From: Clostridium sp. 26_21
GTDB taxonomy: Bacteria > Bacillota > Clostridia > TANB77 > CAG-508
Reading direction: 5' to 3'
Length of the DNA: 64,000 nt
Assembly (NCBI GenBank): GCA_001915995.1
Contig: MNRO01000020.1
Span: 42,473 to 106,472, forward strand
The notes beneath the pieces are model-generated. The model was not told the DNA's origin. It saw only the letters and a program-made list of their open reading frames with translations, and did no database searches. Position numbers and translations under genes: made by a program. Positions 35,639-43,927 of the stretch are shown here, in pieces (position 1 is the first letter of the stretch; each line of letters opens with the position of its first letter).

Positions 35639-36185
35639 ATGAGAATATTAATAGTTGAAGATGAATTTAAAATTGCTGATGTAATAGCAAGTAGATTAAG
35701 AAATGAGCAATATATTGTTGATGTTTATGGAGATGGAGAAGAAGGGCTAGATAATGCATTAACAAATATTTATGATTTAATAATCTTAGATGTAATGCTT
35801 CCTGAAATTGAAGGATTTAAAATTTTGCAGGAAATTAGAAAACAAAAAATAGAATCAAAAGTAATCATGCTTACAGCAAAATCAATGTTAGAAGACAAAT
35901 TAACAGGGATTAAATATAAAAACAACAACATTATTGTGTAAAACGACAAATGAATCCATAGAAGTTGTGTGTAAAGAATTTATGCTTTTAGAATATTTTA
36001 TGAAAAATGAGAATTGTGTAATTCCCAAAGAGCAATTATATGAAAAGATTTGTGGATTAGATAGTGAAGCAGAGTCAAACAATTTGGAAGCATATTTATC
36101 ATTTATAAGAAAGAAAATTAAGATTATTGGCTCAAGTGTGCAAATAAAAGCAGTTAGAGGATTAGGTTATAAATTAGAATGTTAA
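35639..36185 (+). pseudogene. OmpR-family response regulator with internal deletion
   Basis: The receiver domain (VEDEFKIADVIASRL, phospho-Asp in IILDVMLPEIEG, MLTAKS) is intact to DKLTGI. It then meets a stop shortly after, at 35939-35941. The winged-helix output domain (CKEFMLLEYFMKNENCVIPKEQLYEKI ... VRGLGYKLEC) continues in another frame from about 35934. The end of the receiver, the linker and the start of the wing (roughly 40 residues) are missing. This shows a frame-breaking deletion rather than one base lost. The start at ATG 35639 follows AAGGTG. The cognate kinase has also been lost (see 36199). Confidence 0.85.
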
Positions 36186-36198
36186 AAGGAGAATAAAA

Positions 36199-36252
36199 GT
36201 GGAAAAATTAAATAAAAAATTGGTTAAAAAGTTTCAAAAAAACAAGGAATAA
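36199..36252 (+). pseudogene. Remnant of the partner histidine kinase start
   Basis: A GTG start with the site AAAAGGAGAA directly after the regulator gives 17 codons (VEKLNKKLVKKFQKNKE) and stops inside a terminator hairpin. It has the position and N-terminal basic character of a histidine-kinase start, with the rest deleted. The identification is from position only. Confidence 0.4.
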
Positions 36253-36270
36253 TTTAATATTCCTTGTTTC
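36240..36270. terminator. Bidirectional terminator
   Basis: AAACAAGGAATA (36240-36251) and TATTCCTTGTTT (36258-36269) are complementary, between the decayed two-component genes and the converging mgtA. Confidence 0.8.
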
Positions 36271-36275
36271 TTATA

Positions 36276-38909
36276 TTATAACCATTCTCCAACTTTCTTA
36301 ATATAAATCTTTTTAACAATTTGAACAAGAATAATGTATAAAGCAGTCAATCCAATAACAATTAAGTAATACAAAGGTGGTAATATTTCAAAATGGAATG
36401 ATGAAATATTATGGAATAAAATTGGAGTAATTATAGTACCAATTATTGTAACCATAGTAAGAGCAGTTAAGATAGGATTTGCTCTTGATTGTACAAAAGG
36501 AATTTTTGATGTACGCACAAAATGTATTATTAAAGTTTCACTAATTAAACATTCAACAAACCAAGCTGTTTGAAAATATGATTCACTAGCAATATTGTTA
36601 TATCCTAAAATAAACCAGAATGCCAAGAATGCTAAAACATCAATAATTGAACTAATAGGTCCCATAACATTCATAAAAGTTCCTAATCCTTTTGTATTCC
36701 ATTTTCTAGGCTTTAATAAAAATTCTTTATCAACATTATCATAAGGAATAGCTATTTGAGAAAAATCATATAAAAAATCCTGTAAAAGCATTTGAATAGG
36801 TAGCAATGGTAAAAATGGTAAGAATATACTTGCAATAAAAATACTAAAAACATCACCAAAATCCGAACTTAAAGCCATTTTCATATATTTTATAATATTT
36901 CCATATACTTTTCTTCCTTCAACAACACCATTAAAAACAACTTTTAAATTTTTCTCTAATAAGATTATATCACTAGCTTCTTTTGCAATATCTGTCGCAG
37001 TATTTACACAAATACCAACATCAGCATTATGAAGTGATGGAGCATCATTTACACCATCTCCCATATATCCAACAACATGACCATTCTTCTTTAATATAGT
37101 AATAATTCTTTCTTTTTGTAAAGGATTCATTCTTGCAAATATATCAACATCTTCAACTTGTTTTGAAAGTTCATCATCAGACATTTTATCAATATCAGAA
37201 CCAGTTAAAATTTTATCATTTGGAATTCCAACTAATCTTGAAACATTTTCGGTAGCATATTGATTATCACCAGTTAATATTTTTGTTGTAACACCATATT
37301 CTTTTAAATTTTTAATTGTAGTTTTTACATCTTTTTTTGGTGGATCAAGAAATGCAACAAATCCGATAAATACCATTTCAGATTCATCAGAAGAATTAAA
37401 TATATCTTTACCAGAATATTCTCTTTTTGAAGCTAATGCAATAACTTGCATTCCCTGTAAAGCTAAATCTTTTGCATTACTATTTATATTTGCAATCATA
37501 TTTTGAGTTAAGTCTTTGTGTTCACCATTTATTTTTACAGTAGTACATCTTTTTAATATTTCTTCCAAAGCACCTTTTGTAATAATTCTATAATGATCAT
37601 CATGTTTTACAACAACACTCATTATTTTTCTTGTATAATCAAATGGAATTTCATCAACTTTTTCATAATCAACAATTTTTTCTTTAATATTATGCTCATT
37701 TCCATATGTAATAACAGCTTTATCAACTAAGTTTTTCATTCCAGTCCCATAATAACTATTTAAATAAGCATATTCAAGAATTGATAAATCTTCTTTACCT
37801 TCAACATTAATATATTTTTGTAAGACAATCTTGTCTAATGTTAAAGTTCCTGTTTTATCTGTACACAATACATCAATTGCACCTAAATTTTGGATTGATT
37901 GAATGTTTTTTACAAGAGTCTTCTTTTTAGCCAATGTTTTAGTACCTTTAGTTAAATTAACATTAACAATCATAGGAAGCATTGTTGGAGTGATTCCAAC
38001 AGCAACAGATAATGCAAATAGAATTGCCTCTAATACATCTTTACGAATAAGTGCATATATAATAAATACTGCAATAGAAACAACAAGCATATATTTAATA
38101 AGAAGTTTTGTTATATTATTCATACCTTTTTCAAAATTTGTAATTTCTTTTTTATTATCAATTTGTTTACCCATATTTCCTAAATATGTTGAAAATCCTG
38201 TGCTGATAACAATACCAGTAGCTTTACCACTTATAACACTTGTCCCCATCAAGCAAATATTAGATAGTGAAAAAATTTCATTTGATGGTATGTAAGAATC
38301 CTTTTTCTCAATAGGAGCACTCTCACCAGTAAAAACAGATTGATTTAAAAATAAATCCTTACTCTCTAAAATCATAACATCTGCAGGAATTATTGAGCCA
38401 GCATTTAAATGAACAATATCACCTAATACAATATCTTCTGTTTTTATATTTTTTTCTTTACCATTTCTTATAACAGTTGCAGTAGAAAAAAGTTTACTCT
38501 TTAAAGACTGATTAAACTTATAAGTAGAATAGTCTTGAAAAAATCTTATCAAAGCACTTGCAAAACCAATAGCTAAAATAATTATAGTTCCAAGAGTATC
38601 ATCACCAACAAATTTATTTATAATTGCTAAAACTATAAGAATAAAAATAAATTTATCTTTAAATGAATTTATAAAAAAGTAAAACCATGAATGTTTTTCC
38701 TCTTTTACTACAATATTTTTTTCATCATTTTTATGTTTTTCTTCAATTATTTTTGAAGATAGACCTTTTCCAATATCAGAATTAAATTCATTAAGTATTT
38801 CATCTTTTGATTTTTGAGCTATATTTGTATATTTTTCAAGGATTTTCTTATCATTATTAACTAATTTTTGATTTTTAAATTTATTTTTTATAAAAAATAA
38901 ATGAATCAT
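36276..38909 (-). CDS. mgtA: Magnesium-translocating P-type ATPase
   Basis: An 877-residue P3B-type ATPase that imports Mg2+ across the cytoplasmic membrane. It shows the actuator motif TGES, the phosphorylation motif CTDKTGTLT, nucleotide-binding KGALEEILKRC and the hinge GDGVNDAPSLHNADVGI. It has about ten transmembrane helices, including the IGLTPEML-like motif VAVGITPTMLPMI. Length and motifs match MgtA/MgtB. The start at 38909 follows AGGAGTG. Only about 160 bases separate it from the divergent gene at 39073, and I see no M-box magnesium riboswitch there. Confidence 0.93.
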   Translation of the reverse strand: MIHLFFIKNKFKNQKLVNNDKKILEKYTNIAQKSKDEILNEFNSDIGKGLSSKIIEEKHKNDEKNIVVKEEKHSWFYFFINSFKDKFIFILIVLAIINKFVGDDTLGTIIILAIGFASALIRFFQDYSTYKFNQSLKSKLFSTATVIRNGKEKNIKTEDIVLGDIVHLNAGSIIPADVMILESKDLFLNQSVFTGESAPIEKKDSYIPSNEIFSLSNICLMGTSVISGKATGIVISTGFSTYLGNMGKQIDNKKEITNFEKGMNNITKLLIKYMLVVSIAVFIIYALIRKDVLEAILFALSVAVGITPTMLPMIVNVNLTKGTKTLAKKKTLVKNIQSIQNLGAIDVLCTDKTGTLTLDKIVLQKYINVEGKEDLSILEYAYLNSYYGTGMKNLVDKAVITYGNEHNIKEKIVDYEKVDEIPFDYTRKIMSVVVKHDDHYRIITKGALEEILKRCTTVKINGEHKDLTQNMIANINSNAKDLALQGMQVIALASKREYSGKDIFNSSDESEMVFIGFVAFLDPPKKDVKTTIKNLKEYGVTTKILTGDNQYATENVSRLVGIPNDKILTGSDIDKMSDDELSKQVEDVDIFARMNPLQKERIITILKKNGHVVGYMGDGVNDAPSLHNADVGICVNTATDIAKEASDIILLEKNLKVVFNGVVEGRKVYGNIIKYMKMALSSDFGDVFSIFIASIFLPFLPLLPIQMLLQDFLYDFSQIAIPYDNVDKEFLLKPRKWNTKGLGTFMNVMGPISSIIDVLAFLAFWFILGYNNIASESYFQTAWFVECLISETLIIHFVRTSKIPFVQSRANPILTALTMVTIIGTIITPILFHNISSFHFEILPPLYYLIVIGLTALYIILVQIVKKIYIKKVGEWL

Positions 38910-39072
38910 TTATATCACTCCTTTAGACAAATTTATTATAACACAATGACAAAAAATGAAAATAATTTTATAAAAAAATTTTTATATTTAATATTTATTT
39001 AATCTTTTAAAACTAAAATACATTTAGAAAGTAAGAAATAAGATTTTCAAATAATATTAGGAGGATAAAAAT

Positions 39073-39324
39073 ATGAGTAGAAAAGTAAAAAATATAATTA
39101 TGATAACAATTATAATTATAGTATGTATTGCAAGTGTATTTACAATAAAGCTTGCTAAAGAAAGTGGAGAATATTCATCAACAACATCAAATGAAAACGC
39201 AACATCAAAAATAAAATTAACAGGAGATTCTTACATTACATCATTAGAAGATGATGACACAACATATAGTAATATTGATTTTAATGGATATAAATTATAT
39301 GTAAATGGAGTTGCTATAAACTAA
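39073..39324 (+). CDS. Small membrane-anchored or secreted protein
   Basis: An 83-residue protein with a short basic N-terminus, one hydrophobic helix (about 8-27) and a Ser/Thr-rich linker (SSTTSNENATSK). A small C-terminal domain ends YSNIDFNGYKLYVNGVAIN. There is no lipobox. It could be an uncleaved signal anchor facing outward. No family is recognised. The AGGAGGAT ribosome binding site is strong, and it is followed by maf after 48 bases. Confidence 0.6.
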   Translation: MSRKVKNIIMITIIIIVCIASVFTIKLAKESGEYSSTTSNENATSKIKLTGDSYITSLEDDDTTYSNIDFNGYKLYVNGVAIN

Positions 39325-39372
39325 TGAATATGCTATAATTGAAACAAAAAAAGTAAGAAAAGGATATAAACA

Positions 39373-39951
39373 ATGAAAACAATATTAGCCTCAGGTTCTC
39401 CAAGAAGAAAAGAACTATTAAGTTTAATAACACCAAAATTCGAAATTATAGTAAGTGGTGTAGATGAAAGTTTAAAAGAAGGACTAACTCCAGAACAACA
39501 AACTGAAAGACTAGCATATATAAAAGCAAAAGATGTTTTCGAAAAAACATCAGGAGACAGAATAGTAATTGGTTCAGACACAATTGTAACCAAAAAAGGT
39601 AAGATATATGGAAAACCAAAAAGTAGAGAAAATGCAATTCAAATGATAAAAGAACTTTTAGAAGGAGATAGAACACATAGTGTAATCACAGGACTAAGTA
39701 TTTTAATTGAAAAAGATGGTGTATACAAAGAATACAAAACATTTGATGAAGTAAAAGTATTCTTAAAAGAAATGTCAGAACAAGAAATAGAAAAATGGGT
39801 TGATTCAGGAAAAGCAATGGATAAAGCAGGAGCATATGGTATTCAAAATGAATTTTGTGTATTTGTTGAAAAAATTGATGGAAATTATACTAGTATTGTT
39901 GGACTTCCAACTCAAAAAGTCTATGATGTCTTGAAAAATTATATTGATTAA
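39373..39951 (+). CDS. maf: Maf-family nucleotide pyrophosphatase
   Basis: A 192-residue Maf/YhdE protein that hydrolyses non-canonical or modified nucleoside triphosphates such as dTTP/UTP analogues. It begins with the family hallmark ILASGSPRRKELL, followed by ERLAYIKAKDVFE, VIGSDTIVTKKGKIYGKP and GAYGIQNEF...IDGNYTSIVGLP. Length and motifs are normal. Confidence 0.93.
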   Translation: MKTILASGSPRRKELLSLITPKFEIIVSGVDESLKEGLTPEQQTERLAYIKAKDVFEKTSGDRIVIGSDTIVTKKGKIYGKPKSRENAIQMIKELLEGDRTHSVITGLSILIEKDGVYKEYKTFDEVKVFLKEMSEQEIEKWVDSGKAMDKAGAYGIQNEFCVFVEKIDGNYTSIVGLPTQKVYDVLKNYID

Positions 39952-39958
39952 AATAAAA

Positions 39959-40004
39959 AATGAGACGAATATAAATGAATAGTTCATTTATACCGTCTTA
40001 TTTT
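39959..40004. terminator. Long bidirectional terminator hairpin
   Basis: AAATGAGACG..TATAAATGAA and TTCATTTATA..CGTCTTATTT pair almost completely, between maf and the converging Nudix gene. Confidence 0.8.
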
Positions 40005-40028
40005 AATATATAATAAAGTTTTATCTTT

Positions 40029-40451
40029 TTAAAGATATTTAAAGACTTCTTCAGGATATAATATTTTTGATTTATTTTTAAAATCATCAATGTCAATCCA
40101 TTTGGCAGAAAATTCTCCACCTCTATCTATAATATTATATTCATCTTTGTAATCACTATCTGCAATATCAATTGAATAAAATAAAATTAATTCATGAGCA
40201 TTTTTACCATTAAAAGTAAAGATATTTTCAGAAATACCAAGAAAATCTTTTACAACAATATCTGTATTAATTTCTTCTTTAAACTCTCTCTTTAAAGCAT
40301 CAGAACTTTTTTCAAGAAATTCAATACCACCACCTAAACATCTATAAAAAGTTTGATTTTTTACTTTATCAAACTTTTCTTCTACAAGTAGTTTATTATT
40401 TTTTATTGCCAAACCTAATGCAATAGGTCTGATTTCAGTATATTTATCCAT
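40029..40451 (-). CDS. Nudix hydrolase
   Basis: A 140-residue Nudix enzyme; the Nudix box GGGIEFLEKSSDALKREF-KEEI fits Gx5Ex7REUXEE. It hydrolyses a nucleoside diphosphate linked to another group; the substrate cannot be told from sequence. The N-terminus (IRPIALGLAIKNNKLLVEE) and C-terminus (FSAKWIDIDDFKNKSKILYPEEV) are typical. It is monocistronic with an AGGAGGTC-type site before ATG 40451. Confidence 0.9.
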   Translation of the reverse strand: MDKYTEIRPIALGLAIKNNKLLVEEKFDKVKNQTFYRCLGGGIEFLEKSSDALKREFKEEINTDIVVKDFLGISENIFTFNGKNAHELILFYSIDIADSDYKDEYNIIDRGGEFSAKWIDIDDFKNKSKILYPEEVFKYL

Positions 40452-40588
40452 ATGTGACCTCCTTTTTTTATTAATTATGATATTAAATTATTTAAAAATA
40501 TTTTATAAGCTAATAGAAATAAAGTCAAGTGAAATATGGATTAATTTATAAAAATGTGATATATTATTTTGGAAAGGAAGTAGAGAAT

Positions 40589-41131
40589 ATGAAAGCAGTT
40601 GTTATATCAGATATACATGGTTCAGGATATTATGCAGAAAAAATAAAAGAGATTAATGAAAGAGAAAATCCTGACAAAATAATATTATTAGGTGATTTAT
40701 ATTATCATGGACCTAGAAATGAGTTGAGTCAAGAATATAAGCCAATGAAAGTGGCAGAAATTTTGAATTCTTTAAAAGATAAATTGTTGGTTGTTAGAGG
40801 AAATTGTGATGCAGAAGTTGATGAAATGATTTCAGATTTTAAGTTTAATGATCATATTTTGATGGAGATTAATGGAAAGAAGTTTTATTTTACTCATGGT
40901 CATAAGTATAATATTGAGAATATTCCTTATGATGATTTTGATGTTATGATTTATGGACATATTCATCAAGGTTTTATTCAAGAGAAAGAGGGTTTTGTTT
41001 TTGCAAATCCTGGTTCAATTTCTCTTCCAAAATGTAATTCTGCTCATAGCTATATTGTGCTTGTTGATAATAAGATTGTATTGAAAGATGTTGAGGGTGA
41101 AGTATTAAAGGAGTATGAAATTAGAAGTTAA
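40589..41131 (+). CDS. YfcE-family phosphodiesterase
   Basis: A 180-residue metallophosphoesterase of the YfcE/MJ0936 type. The metal ligands are SDIHGS, LLGDLYYHG, VRGNCDAE, FTHGHKYN and YGHIHQG, and NPGSISLP follows. It hydrolyses phosphodiesters; the physiological substrate is unknown. The start at ATG 40589 follows GGAAAGGAAG; the upstream frame lacks a site. Its stop codon marks the last recognisable chromosomal base before the decayed island, which begins within ten bases. Confidence 0.9.
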   Translation: MKAVVISDIHGSGYYAEKIKEINERENPDKIILLGDLYYHGPRNELSQEYKPMKVAEILNSLKDKLLVVRGNCDAEVDEMISDFKFNDHILMEINGKKFYFTHGHKYNIENIPYDDFDVMIYGHIHQGFIQEKEGFVFANPGSISLPKCNSAHSYIVLVDNKIVLKDVEGEVLKEYEIRS

Positions 41132-41139
41132 AACTGAAA

Positions 41140-41211
41140 TTAGATAAAACGAGAAAAAAATATCCAGTTGCTAAAGCTAAATCTGTAAGTACAAAATATA
41201 ATAAATTATAG
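41140..41211 (+). pseudogene. C-terminal remnant of a MazG-like gene
   Basis: Twenty-three codons and a stop read LDKTRKKYPVAKAKSVST followed by KYNKL. They match the end of the intact MazG-like protein at 52208-52525 (KLDKTKKKYPVEKAKGVST, KYNKL). The similarity continues into the downstream spacer with its GGGG ribosome binding site and ATTATTATG. The rest of the gene is gone; the breakpoint lies directly after the yfcE stop. Confidence 0.85.
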
Positions 41212-41234
41212 TAATAATTAATGGGGGAATTATT

Positions 41235-41436
41235 ATGGATGAAAAAGAATTAATATATGAAGGAATTGAAACAGCATTCATAAATTATAATAATCAATCA
41301 AATATAGCTTTTAAACCACAATTTATTTCTAATGATTATAAAGAAGGACGAAAAGTAATATCTAGTATAGAAGATGAGCTATTAAAATGTGATAAATTTG
41401 ATATTAGTGTTGCATTTATAACTGATGGAGGTAAAA
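41235..41436 (+). pseudogene. N-terminal fragment of a helicase with PLD-type nuclease start
   Basis: An ATG behind TGGGGGAAT opens a frame with VISSIEDELLKCDKFDISVAFITDGG. This is the conserved N-terminal segment of large DEAD/DEAH helicases of defence loci that start with a phospholipase-D-like nuclease domain (the family usually continues ITPLL...). The frame then runs into the start of the Nudix gene at 41437. The helicase body of several hundred residues is deleted. In related loci such a helicase stands next to a Nudix gene, so an internal deletion is the simplest explanation. Confidence 0.65.
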
Positions 41437-41826
41437 ATGAAGAATATAAAGGTAGTTGCAGCTATTATAATTGACAATAATAAAATATTTGCTACACAAA
41501 GAGGTTATGGAGATTTTAAAGATGGGTGGGAATTTCCAGGCGGAAAAATTGAAAAAGGTGAAACACCAGAAGAAGCTTTAATTCGAGAAATAAAAGAAGA
41601 ATTAGATACTACAATTAATGTTAATAAAAAAATTGATACAGTTGAATATGATTATCCTAATTTTCATCTTTCAATGGACTGTTTTATATGTAACATATTA
41701 GAAGGTGATTTAGTATTAAAAGAACATGAGGCTTCTAAATGGCTTTCAAAGGATGAATTATATAGTGTTGATTGGTTACCTGCTGACAAAGAAATAATAG
41801 AGAAAATAGAAGATTATATGATGTGA
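41437..41826 (+). CDS. Nudix hydrolase (MutT/8-oxo-dGTPase-like)
   Basis: A 129-residue enzyme with KNIKVVAAIIIDNNKIFATQRG, the full MutT pattern FPGGKIEKGETPEEALIREI + KEEL and a C-terminal EHEASKWLSKDELYSVDWLPAD. It most resembles (deoxy)nucleoside triphosphate pyrophosphohydrolases such as MutT. Start ATG 41437 follows GGAGGT that belongs to the truncated helicase frame. It is the only complete gene of the island's first half, so it may still be expressed. Confidence 0.88.
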   Translation: MKNIKVVAAIIIDNNKIFATQRGYGDFKDGWEFPGGKIEKGETPEEALIREIKEELDTTINVNKKIDTVEYDYPNFHLSMDCFICNILEGDLVLKEHEASKWLSKDELYSVDWLPADKEIIEKIEDYMM

Positions 41827-41978
41827 AGATAAAGAGATTGATATAAGACTTTGCATAATGCAAAACAATTACATCAATTTACGAACATACTCTACTAATA
41901 TGATAGAGGAGTAAAAGATAAGAGAGGAATAGTAATGACTCGTTTTATTAAATAAGGATATTGCAATTTGATAATAAG

Positions 41979-42119
41979 AATTAACAAGTAAAGATATTAT
42001 ATTAGATAAAAGTATTTGAAAAAGTATTACTAAATAACGGAGAGTGAAATAATATTTAATAATTATAAAAAACGAAGATAAAGCTGAGAATGTTAGTAGT
42101 TATGAAAATAATAAGAATC
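41979..42119 (+). pseudogene. Remnant of leader and first codons of a helicase-nuclease gene
   Basis: About 140 bases are highly similar to 54561-54716, the promoter/leader and first codons of the intact helicase at 54634. Shared runs include TTAACAAGTAAAGATAT, TATTTAATAATTATAAAAAA followed by CGAAGATAAA, and TATGAAAATAATAAGAATC. The start codon and frame are destroyed, and nothing else of the gene remains. The whole stretch 41827-42147 holds only this and unidentifiable sequence. Confidence 0.8.
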
Positions 42120-42151
42120 CCTAAAACAAACATTCAATAATATAAAATAGT

Positions 42152-42193
42152 AAGGACAATTTTAACACAAAGATATGCTAAAAATTGTCCCTT
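42152..42193. terminator. Terminator in decayed island
   Basis: AAGGACAATTTT (42152-42163) and AAAATTGTCCCTT (42181-42193) pair across a 17-base loop. Confidence 0.6.
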
Positions 42194-42194
42194 A

Positions 42195-42486
42195 TTAAAT
42201 ATAGAAATTATTTCTCAAAACATATCAACTTTATACCATTGCCAAAAAACATTCCTATAGTACTTTTAAAACCAATAATACATACATATATCCATAATGT
42301 TATCATCTAGCTTTTTTTATATTCAATATTATTACCAGAAACATTATTTAAGATATCTTTTGATATTTCTTCAAAATAAATAAAATGCTCTTTATCTTCT
42401 TTGCAAGTGAGTGCGCCAAGATTTTCTTCTCTGAAATCTAACCATTCTTTTAGAATATCATCGCCAGTTTTTTTATAATTTCCCAT
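42195..42486 (-). pseudogene. Small conserved element gene, frameshifted
   Basis: From ATG 42486 the frame reads MGNYKKTGDDILKEWLDF..., REENLGALTCKEDKEHFIYF and EEISKDILNNVSGNN, to a stop at 42307. Just before the stop, a run of A shifts the frame. Reading on in the other frame gives LDDNIMD..YYW, and degenerate KYYRN follows. That second part matches the small ORF at 63170-63283 (NNFTDYLCYWNKKYYRNGF). Together they define one gene of about 100 codons, broken here and truncated in the other copy. I recognise it as a protein common near ends of clostridial elements, but I cannot name the family with certainty. Confidence 0.65.
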
Positions 42487-42595
42487 AAGCTATTTCATTA
42501 AAAATTGCTGTTATCAATCACTTAATATTCGTTAAATGTCAAGTATTATTGTGAAAAGTATAGTATAATATTGAGTGTGAAAGGAATGTGAGTAT

Positions 42596-43270
42596 ATGAA
42601 TCATGATGATAAAAAGAAGTATTTTGAATTATTTGCATTAAAGATATTAAAAGAATATCAAAATGTAGAAATTGAAAAATTAATTCATGATGAAAAACCA
42701 GATTGGCAGGATATAAATAATAGTATAGGAATTGAAATTACAAGAGATAGTATAGGAACACAATTCTGGAGTGAATTAGAAAAAGTTAAGAAACCAATTC
42801 CAGACAAGGATATAGAAAAATTCAATAAAAGATTTAGAAAAAATGGAGGAAGAGTTATCACAATTGAACAAGCAAGGATAATATTTAATGATAAAGATAA
42901 GAAGGATAGTTTTAGATTTAATGAAAAGTATTTTTATATAATCCCTGTTTATAATGATGATTTTTCAGAGATAAATAGAAGTTTAAAGGAAAAACTAAAA
43001 AAGCTAAATGAAATTTATAAAGAAATGAATGATAATAGGTTATTTATATTTTCTACGATATATGCAAATAAGGAAATGATTGAGAACGAATTACAGAATA
43101 TTATTAATATACAAAATGATAAAAAAAGAAAATTCAATATAGTTTATGTTTGCTTATTGCATGAATTATTAGTATTTAATCTTAATGAAAATGATTGGAA
43201 ATGTATTCAAATGGATAAAGATGTTTTTAATAAATTATCAGAGGAAACTAATAAAGAAGTTAAATCTTAA
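42596..43270 (+). CDS. Putative PD-(D/E)xK-like nuclease, orphan
   Basis: A 224-residue soluble protein. The region EKLIHDEKPDWQDINNSIGIEIT (around residues 25-48) places an acidic PDW motif next to GIEIT, the pattern of restriction-endonuclease-like proteins with a Glu followed by a variable position. The rest is helical and Lys-rich (RSLKEKLKKLNEIYKEMND), with a C-terminal hydrophobic strand (FNIVYVCLLHELLVFNL). No partner such as a methylase or ATPase is adjacent. It is the last gene before the tRNA-Met footprint. Nuclease activity is an inference from a short motif. Confidence 0.5.
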   Translation: MNHDDKKKYFELFALKILKEYQNVEIEKLIHDEKPDWQDINNSIGIEITRDSIGTQFWSELEKVKKPIPDKDIEKFNKRFRKNGGRVITIEQARIIFNDKDKKDSFRFNEKYFYIIPVYNDDFSEINRSLKEKLKKLNEIYKEMNDNRLFIFSTIYANKEMIENELQNIINIQNDKKRKFNIVYVCLLHELLVFNLNENDWKCIQMDKDVFNKLSEETNKEVKS

Positions 43271-43282
43271 AAGTAATATTTT

Positions 43283-43323
43283 TGTCGACAATTCTTCAAC
43301 ACTCAGTCTATGAATTGTTGACA
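43283..43323. repeat. 12-bp inverted repeat with SalI-type core
   Basis: TGTCGACAATTC (43283-43294) and GAATTGTTGACA (43312-43323) pair with one wobble. A second GTCGACA occurs at 43374. The repeat lies in the gene-free end of the island, 265 bases before the tRNA footprint, and has no T-run. The rest of 43271-43587 shows no gene. Confidence 0.4.
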
Positions 43324-43587
43324 AACTGTATATAAGATGTATCCACTTGATTGTCATTTGGTATACCATTGGTCGACAAGAAATCTAAGAGAAAAAATCA
43401 AACTTTAAAATAACCTAACAATCTATTTGTTGCAATCAAAAAGTCGCGAAAGTTTCAAAAATGGAAAATAAGAGGTAATATTGAAAATAAAACATATTAA
43501 AATAAAACAAGTTTATGTTTAAAGTAATAACACTTTAAATCATTTTAAAAAAAAATAAAACATCACACTAAAAGAGTCAATATTTAT

Positions 43588-43631
43588 TCATAACCCGAAG
43601 GTCGCAAGTTCGAGTCTTGCCCCCGCAACCA
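43588..43631 (+). repeat. 3' half of tRNA-Met (CAT), probable attachment site
   Basis: The sequence starts in the anticodon loop (TTCATAA, anticodon CAT). It continues through the 3' anticodon stem (CCCGA), variable loop, T arm (TTGCGA/TCGCAA-type stem with GTTCGAGTC), acceptor strand (CCCCGC) and encoded ACCA. The 5' half is not tRNA. This is the duplicated 3' end left when an element integrates into a tRNA gene. The tyrosine integrase lies 300 bases downstream. No intact tRNA-Met is present in the window. Confidence 0.85.
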
Positions 43632-43736
43632 AAGCATATATTACTAGAACTGTAACGGTTTTAGTGATTTTTTATATCTTAAAAATTGGTTACGATAATG
43701 CTTTAAAATGGCATTATTATGTCAAATTGGGTAAAA

Positions 43737-43775
43737 ATTGGGTAAAATAACCACCTCAAATGCCCGAAACTCTAA
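43737..43775. repeat. Left copy of a repeat shared with 63372
   Basis: Two tandem TTGGGTAAAAA units followed by T, then a partly conserved CC.CCTC.AAATGCC. An identical 22-base core occurs at 63372-63393, with similar following bases. The copies are in the same orientation, 19,635 bases apart. Confidence 0.75.
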
Positions 43776-43828
43776 TAAAAATTCAATAAAAAATTTGCAA
43801 TAAATTTATAATTTTTATAAAAATTTTC

Positions 43829-43883
43829 AAGTAAAAAACTTTTGGGAAAGAGATATAAAATCTCAAAGTTTTTTACTTTTTTA
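43829..43883. terminator. Terminator hairpin of the integrase gene
   Basis: AAGTAAAAAACTTT (43829-43842) is perfectly complementary to 43865-43878, with an inner GAGAT/ATCTC stem. It is just downstream of the minus-strand integrase. The bases between 43632 and 43828 show no gene. Confidence 0.65.
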
Positions 43884-43927
43884 TATCGTGAAAATTTGTA
43901 ATTCGTGAAAATTAGAAAAAAGTAAAA

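Noticed and set aside
35933..36185. The winged-helix half of the broken regulator as an independent gene
   Set aside because: It would start at a TTG without a ribosome binding site, in the middle of the expected domain; a deletion in one gene explains it better.
38910..39072. M-box magnesium riboswitch upstream of mgtA
   Set aside because: The gap is short and AT-rich, and I see none of the expected stems or loop motifs.
43632..43828. A gene in the stretch between the tRNA footprint and the integrase terminator
   Set aside because: There is no open frame of useful length and no start signal; only the direct repeat stands out.
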